Assembly: GCA_026770615.1 (NCBI GenBank)
Contig: MU631318.1
Coordinates: 424,573 to 435,056 of the forward strand
DNA from: Pavlovales sp. CCMP2436
Taxonomy: Eukaryota; Haptophyta; Pavlovophyceae; Pavlovales
DNA length: 10,484 nucleotides
Direction of reading: 5' to 3'
Shown here: positions 6,579 through 10,484 of the stretch, one piece after another
Layout: the number at the start of each line of letters is the position of its first letter
Numbering within the stretch: the first letter of the stretch is position 1
Made by a program: the position numbers and the translations under genes
Notes under the pieces: generated by a model
What the model was told of the DNA's origin: nothing
Seen by the model: only the letters and a program-made list of their open reading frames with translations
The model's database searches: none

Positions 6579-7707
6579 ATGGCGGAAGGGGCCCCGAGCG
6601 GCACGCGCCCCCGGCGTGCGAGCGCGCGGGTCGAGGCGGCGGCTGAAGCGGCGCTCCCGCCGATGCTTAGCGCCCTCTGCGGCGACCCACTCCGCACCAT
6701 CTTTAAGCTCCTCGGCTGCGCCGACCTCGCGTGCGCCCGGCTCGCGTGCAGGGACTTCCGCGACCACTCGAGCCCGGCCCAGGAGTTCCTGAAGTGGTAC
6801 CGCGGAGTTAGTTGCAGATTCGTGAATGGAGCAGTGGTACTGCGGAGTTAGTTGCAGATTCGTGAATGGGGCAGTACCCATTCACGAATCTGCAACTAAC
6901 TTCGCGGTACCACCTCTGGTTCCTGAGTTGCTCCGAAGGATTTCCACCGTACTTTTATCAAATTTTCCCCCGGACTGGCCACTATTTCGGATTTTGACCC
7001 GATAGCTAATACTATTTTGACATTGACATTAGGTTGGAGTAAAGTCAGGGTTAGATTTGCGTTATACCTATATATCGGATGAACGGGAGCTGTTGCGCGC
7101 GGGGTGATGCGGCTCGGGGGGGTGTGTGGACTGACTTCAGATGGCGGGTGACCCTCAGGTTGGCGGGTCACCCGGCTCCTCGTGTGCTGACGGATGCAGA
7201 GGTGATGATGACGACGAGCTCGGAGCGCGCTAGGTGGCGGGAAGGGAATCACTGCGAGCTCCTCGGCTAGTCGTGCCCTGCGCGATCTCCGTAAAGTTGC
7301 GGCCCGCCGCAACTCCCGCGATGATGAACTCGTCTTCCTCCGAGGTCTGCGGGTGAGTGCATGGAGGAGACAGGGGGGGAAGGGTGGTGGCTAGTCAGTA
7401 GGGGTGGTGGTGTGGCGCAGGGAGGGAGGAGAAGCAGCGCTGCCGGGCCGCGCAGCAGCATCTGCCACTCACAAGCGCCACCCCGTTCGCCATCTGCGGA
7501 TTCTTCCCCAAGCGGCGCGAGCGGCAATTAGCAGTACGCAGGAAGGGTAGGGACTTCGGCGTGAGCGGGCGGGTGGTTGCGGACCTTTTTGAAAATCGGT
7601 ACATAAAGTCCGGACCAAGTACAGCCTCACGGCGATATGCTGTACAACCGATAGCTATGCGGCATGCATGGCCATGGGCGTCAGCCCAGCACCGTGCTCC
7701 GAGATAG
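6579..7707 (+). CDS. Probable three-exon F-box protein gene
   Basis: F-box proteins link substrates to SCF ubiquitin ligases through Skp1. Exon 1 starts at ATG 6579 in a good context and encodes a basic, Ala-rich leader and then an F-box-like stretch, residues about 26-62 (ALPPMLSALCGDPLRTIFKL, LGCADLACARLACRDFRD), with the usual LP, IF-LL, DL and AC-R-FR positions. Exon 2 is inferred at about 7271-7352 (LRDLRKVAARRNSRDDELVF), ending at a strong CGG|GTGAGT donor. Exon 3 is inferred from about 7438 or 7459 to a TAG at 7705-7707 (ATPFAICGFFPKRRERQL). Exons 1 and 2 share a reading frame if the intron is 6797-7270 (474 nt) or 6794-7270 (477 nt), and exon 3 is in phase with the 7353 donor. Without splicing, exon 1 would stop at 6851 inside a foldback repeat. 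Exon 1 is fairly secure; the exact splice sites and the 3' end are not. No substrate-binding repeats are visible. Confidence 0.55.
6785..7000. mobile_element. Partial second copy of the hairpin TIR element, in an F-box gene intron
   Basis: From about 6785 (GTTCCTGAAGTGGTAC) to 7000 this matches 1451-1627 of the complete element, with a right end at 6978-7000 that differs from the first copy at only a few bases. The left TIR is absent: no GGGTCAAAATCC-like sequence is found upstream. The hairpin left arm is tandemly duplicated (40-bp period, units at 6794 and 6834), followed by the complementary arm at 6877-6919. Similarity begins at the edge of the F-box coding sequence, so the last residues of that exon (FLKW) may derive from the element. 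Confidence 0.8.
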
Positions 7708-7807
7708 CAGCGGCGGCCAGGTGTATACCGGTACACTTACGATGTATGAGCAATCCGTGATCGCGATATATGAGTCAATATAAATAACGTGCATTAACAA
7801 TTTAGCA

Positions 7808-8701
7808 TCATTGCAGGCGGGCGAGCTGTTGGCTGCAGATAGCTTCACACTCGCCCTGCAGGAAAATGTCCCGCTGGGAAGCCGATTGCTCCCCCGCCAT
7901 GAGCTCGCCGTAGGACAGAGCGAGCCTGTGGCCAACGGGCTCGTTGTTTATCACCACACGCGTGCACCTTGCCAATGCCGCCACACGGTTTGACGGCGAA
8001 ACGACGAGGAAGGTCCCTACGATAAGCAGCAGATCGAGAGCTGGGATGTCCTCCTCTAGTCGCTCGAAAAATTCCTCGGGCAGTGGACTACCGAATAGCA
8101 CTGTGCTCAGTTCCACCGTCGGCCGTCCACACGCGCTACACGTGATGTGCGATGACTCGGGCGGCGCGCTCGTGTTTACATCGTAAATGTCCTTGATATT
8201 CGCACGCACCAGCTCTGCGAATCGGCCATGGTCGGCTTCGCTCTCACACGCCTCGCACAAAGCTCGGCCGAGTGTACCGTGGACGCAGTCAATTTTATCG
8301 CGTGGTATCTGGGTTTGCAGGTCCAGTCCGTCGATGTTTTGTGTGTACAGCCGCCGCAGCTTGCCGAGCGCGTGCAGCCGTTCGAAGAGGAGATGCGCGG
8401 CAGTTGCTTTCCACTTCGACTCGTGCGTGCCCAAGATGAAGGGGCGGCGCACCTCGAGGTATGTGAACTGGTTGGCCCCGAACATTCCTCGCTCGACCAC
8501 GCAGGTCGGATCCGCGCGGATCAACGCGTGCTGTCGCTCCGTGCATGTGAGCTGGTCGACGGGCAGCGTCGCGTACATCCCCGTCGGCGAGCGGAAGTCT
8601 GGGATGCCCGCTGCGACGGACGCACCGGCACCCGAGAGGACGCCCACGCTGCGGCAGCGGAGGAGGAGGCTGGCGACCGCGCTGAGCGAGCCGGGTAGCA
8701 T
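7808..8701 (-). CDS. Sirtuin: NAD-dependent protein deacylase, class I-like
   Basis: Sirtuins use NAD+ to remove acyl groups from lysines, releasing nicotinamide and O-acyl-ADP-ribose. From ATG 8701 the protein has 297 residues, one core domain with short tails and no introns. Visible motifs: GAGASVAAGIPDFRSPTG at 24-41 (NAD-binding), YTQNIDGL at 119-126, catalytic His in VHG at 141, zinc cysteines 149/152 and 188/191, FGSPLPEEFF at 203-212, GTFLVVSP at 229-236 and VINNEP at 250-255. The order and spacing match the SIRT1-3-like class I group. Two oddities: GTF where GTS is usual in the NAD site, and FGS where FGE is usual. The open frame extends to a GTG at 8743 but without an ATG; TTTCAG just upstream (minus strand) is acceptor-like, so a small 5' exon is possible. 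No targeting peptide is evident. Its downstream neighbour, the F-box gene, converges on it. Confidence 0.93.
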   Translation of the reverse strand: MLPGSLSAVASLLLRCRSVGVLSGAGASVAAGIPDFRSPTGMYATLPVDQLTCTERQHALIRADPTCVVERGMFGANQFTYLEVRRPFILGTHESKWKATAAHLLFERLHALGKLRRLYTQNIDGLDLQTQIPRDKIDCVHGTLGRALCEACESEADHGRFAELVRANIKDIYDVNTSAPPESSHITCSACGRPTVELSTVLFGSPLPEEFFERLEEDIPALDLLLIVGTFLVVSPSNRVAALARCTRVVINNEPVGHRLALSYGELMAGEQSASQRDIFLQGECEAICSQQLARLQ

Positions 8702-8834
8702 CGCGGTCGTGGGTCCGTTCACGTTGGAACTACCATCCGCCACTGAAATCGTAAATAAGAGTGAAGTTTGTTTTACGCTTCAGTCTAATCTTTTGAGCGC
8801 GCCGTATTTCAAACGAAGCGCAAAGCTCAGCACG

Positions 8835-9092
8835 ATGGAGGAAGCTCGTCCAGAACAGCCTCGCAGAGGGCTGCTGCCGACGAGGAGATCTCCACGCAGA
8901 CCCATGCGGTTGGCAGACGGGGTCGACATCCGGGCTCGAGTGCTCGTGAACGGGCGGGGCCTTGACGCGCTCCACCGCTCGTCGCCTCGCGCTTTCGACC
9001 CGAGGCGTCGATGCGAGCGTCCAAACGGTGGATTCGCCTCAAGCGCAGCAGCGCGCCACCATGTAATTGCTCGACGCGACGCGCTCAACTGA
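8835..9092 (+). CDS. Doubtful short ORF divergent from the sirtuin
   Basis: An 85-residue frame runs from ATG 8835 (context CACGATGGAG) to TGA 9090-9092. It is Arg-rich with a moderately coding-like middle (ADGVDIRARVLVNGRGLDAL). It starts about 130 bases from the sirtuin ATG on the opposite strand, so a shared promoter between 8702 and 8834 is possible. The opposite strand is also open over the same bases, which is common in GC-rich DNA and weakens the case. No family recognised; it could be a first exon or chance. Confidence 0.25.
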   Translation: MEEARPEQPRRGLLPTRRSPRRPMRLADGVDIRARVLVNGRGLDALHRSSPRAFDPRRRCERPNGGFASSAAARHHVIARRDALN

Positions 9093-9442
9093 GGAGACGG
9101 GCACGTCAAGGTCGTTTGGCCCATGATCGTGGTCCGCGCCGCCCGGTCCGAGCGCTCATCGCTCACCGAGCGCGAGGCGGAAGCGAGGCAGCACGCGTTC
9201 GGGCGTTTGTCTTGAGGGCCATTTTGGTCTTCCTTCTTAAAAGGCAAATAACCGCCGTTCCATTTAAAACAAAGCAAGACTGAAGATCACACTCCCTAAA
9301 GTAGCCCGATTAATAACTAAAGACCGGGTCGCAATCGGACAGGGCGTGCCCGCCGTCCTTCGAGAGGTTGGCGATCACCCACTCACTCAGCTTGGCGGCC
9401 GTCGAATCACAACCAGCATTTTTTTTTGAAATTTGAAATTGA
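9093..9442. other. Spacer with a coding-like minus-strand fragment
   Basis: No complete gene is visible. On the minus strand 9416-9310 reads CDSTAAKLSEWVIANLSKDG and further plausible residues to a stop, with good composition but no acceptor or start next to it. A T/A stretch with three GAAATT-type repeats (9421-9447) separates it from the plus-strand exon that follows. It may be a last exon or a gene fragment. Confidence 0.25.
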
Positions 9443-10371
9443 AATTCGACCTTCGCGCGTCTTCTCAACCACGACCCCGTCCTCGATTGGTGTGGCACGG
9501 ACGAGGAGAGCGAGAAGGTCATGGCGGCCAAGCTGCTCGCGGGCAAGGGGTTCGTGGAAGTGCGCCGCGCGCTGCTCAAGCCGGAGCGTCGGGCGGGGTA
9601 CCTGGCAGCGCTCGCGAGCGAGGCGCCGCTGCTCCGGAGTTCCAGGCCGGGGCTTCTCGCCAGCTTCGTGTCCGAGCTCGGTGCAGACACGAACGAGGTG
9701 AGACGCCGTTGCTCTGCGTCTGCCCGCTTCTCTCCCTCAGCGCTGATTCGTTTGGTGAATTGCACGTGCATTTGCACTCCACACACCCCCGTCCTCCTAC
9801 TCCGGATCCTACAGAATGATCTCGCGCTACCCGCTTCTATCCCTCAGCGTTGATCAGCTTGAGCCCCACAAGCAACAGCGCGCAACAGCTGTGCTTGGTG
9901 ATCTATCAGAATTTGCACTCCACACCCTCCCCAACCCGGATCGAAAGATGATCACGCTTAACAGATGAGATCCTCTGAATTGCATCTGCCGAGCTAGATA
10001 TTTCACGCCATGCCCCACTCGTCCCTCCACTTGTTGATCTCTTGCTGACGTGTGTTGCTGTGCACGCCCTTGCATTCATGCATCCTCCCAATTCTCTCAC
10101 ACCAGATCCCGGAGATGCTCACACCTGTGCGTTCCTATTCCCACCCCCTTTCCCTCTCTGTCTCTCACTCACTCTAAAGGTGATCTCGCTGCACGCACAC
10201 GCCTCGTTCGTTAGTGTATTTAATTAATTTTAATTTTAAAAGGTGATCTCGCTGCACGCACATGCCTCGTTTGACGAGCGCGACGCACGCGAGTCTACCC
10301 GCAATGCATCCATTGCATACGCGCGGCTCACCAATATTGAACGCGAGGCTATGCTGAGCGAGCGCTCTGAG
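9443..10371 (+). CDS. Two exons of an unrecognised gene, open at the right edge
   Basis: No family recognised. The first exon is open from 9443 (an in-frame stop lies just before) and ends at GAG|GTGAGA, last base 9697. It encodes up to 85 residues, acidic then basic and helical (LDWCGTDEESEKVMAAKLLA, LLKPERRAGYLAALASEAPL). ATG 9521 is the first in-frame Met; if translation begins upstream, the acceptor or start is not clear. The second exon is 10243-10371 (43 residues, including FDERDARESTRNASIAYARL), between AAAAG| and GAG|GTAAAA. Both exons are in phase 0 at the shared junction, and the second is exactly 43 codons, which strongly supports the pairing. The intron is 545 nt, mostly pyrimidine-rich. 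The gene continues beyond the window. Confidence 0.6.
9723..9950 (+). repeat. Diverged duplication inside the intron
   Basis: CCCGCTTCT-TCCCTCAGCG starts at 9723 and 9830. Each is later followed by TTTGCACTCCACAC (9771 and 9912) and by CC-GGATC. The second unit is longer by about 34 bases because of a CAACAGCGCGCAACAG-like insert. A still weaker third unit may follow to about 10110. Confidence 0.6.
10175..10273 (+). repeat. Duplicated splice acceptor and exon start, 63-bp period
   Basis: AAAG|GTGATCTCGCTGCACGC occurs at 10176 and 10239, and the match extends about 31 bases into the exon (10180-10210 and 10243-10273) with two differences. The upstream copy has the better pyrimidine tract, but its frame meets a TAA within 16 codons. 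The downstream copy continues as the open exon. Confidence 0.85.
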
Positions 10372-10381
10372 GTAAAAAAGA

Positions 10382-10463
10382 GTGGGGGGTGGGGGGTGGG
10401 GTGGGAATGGGTGTGGGGTGTGTGTGTGTGTGTGTGTGTGGTGGTGGTGGGGGGGGAGGGGGT
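10382..10463 (+). repeat. G-rich and (TG)n low-complexity tract at the 5' end of an intron
   Basis: Beginning ten bases after the GTAAAA donor are four or more G-runs of three to six (potential G-quadruplex), then a (TG) run at about 10419-10440, then GGTGGTGG and further G-runs. It is simple sequence with no coding. Confidence 0.85.
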
Positions 10464-10484
10464 TCTATTGCTAACCGGGGTTGG

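Noticed and set aside
8702..8743. GTG at 8743 as the sirtuin start
   Set aside because: Introns nearby indicate a eukaryote, where GTG starts are rare; ATG 8701 leaves a normal sirtuin N-terminus.
8187..9092. 301-residue plus-strand open frame across the sirtuin
   Set aside because: Most of it is antisense to the well-supported sirtuin and reflects GC-rich codon usage; only the part after 8835 is kept as a doubtful ORF.
1..10484. CRISPR array, prophage, bacterial operon or rRNA
   Set aside because: No regularly spaced short repeats with unique spacers, no phage genes, no ribosome-binding-site spaced gene series, and no recognisable rRNA segment.

Overview
The window looks like nuclear DNA of a GC-rich eukaryotic microbe, probably a microalga or other protist. 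Coding stretches are GC-rich in third positions, genes are interrupted by GT-AG introns, and gaps are filled with microsatellites, minisatellites, foldback DNA and transposon relics. There is no bacterial operon structure. I cannot name the species; a haptophyte-like or similar alga is only a guess.

Layout. 1-1192: the 3' end of an unrecognised gene (partial, with a reading-frame switch at a G homopolymer), a C-tract/AT-rich spacer or intron, and a coding exon of another unrecognised protein ending at 1192. 1208-1627: a complete 420-bp terminal-inverted-repeat element with a 4-bp target duplication and a nearly loopless 40-bp central hairpin. 1632-2430: no gene, but three separate tandem repeat families. 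2663-3126 (minus): a frameshifted relic of a Helitron Rep/helicase N-terminal domain, followed by an 80-bp GC-rich tandem repeat. 3768-5426 (plus): an intact 552-residue orphan protein with a charged KRDEP repeat tail. 5427-6578: AT-rich non-coding DNA with palindromes and a TA tract. 6579-7707 (plus): a probable three-exon F-box gene whose first intron contains part of a second copy of the hairpin element. 7808-8701 (minus): an intronless class I-like sirtuin, the only gene recognised with high confidence. 8835-9092: a doubtful short ORF diverging from the sirtuin. 9443-10371: two phase-matched exons of an unrecognised gene that runs off the right edge into a G-rich intron.

The F-box gene and the sirtuin converge (7707 and 7808 ends). 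No pathway links the genes. The common theme is mobile and repeat DNA: the same foldback family occurs just after a stop codon and inside a probable intron, and a duplicated splice acceptor is seen near the right edge. I found no previously undescribed multi-gene system. The best candidates for something new are the hairpin element family and its possible role in intron structure, and the orphan repeat-tailed protein.
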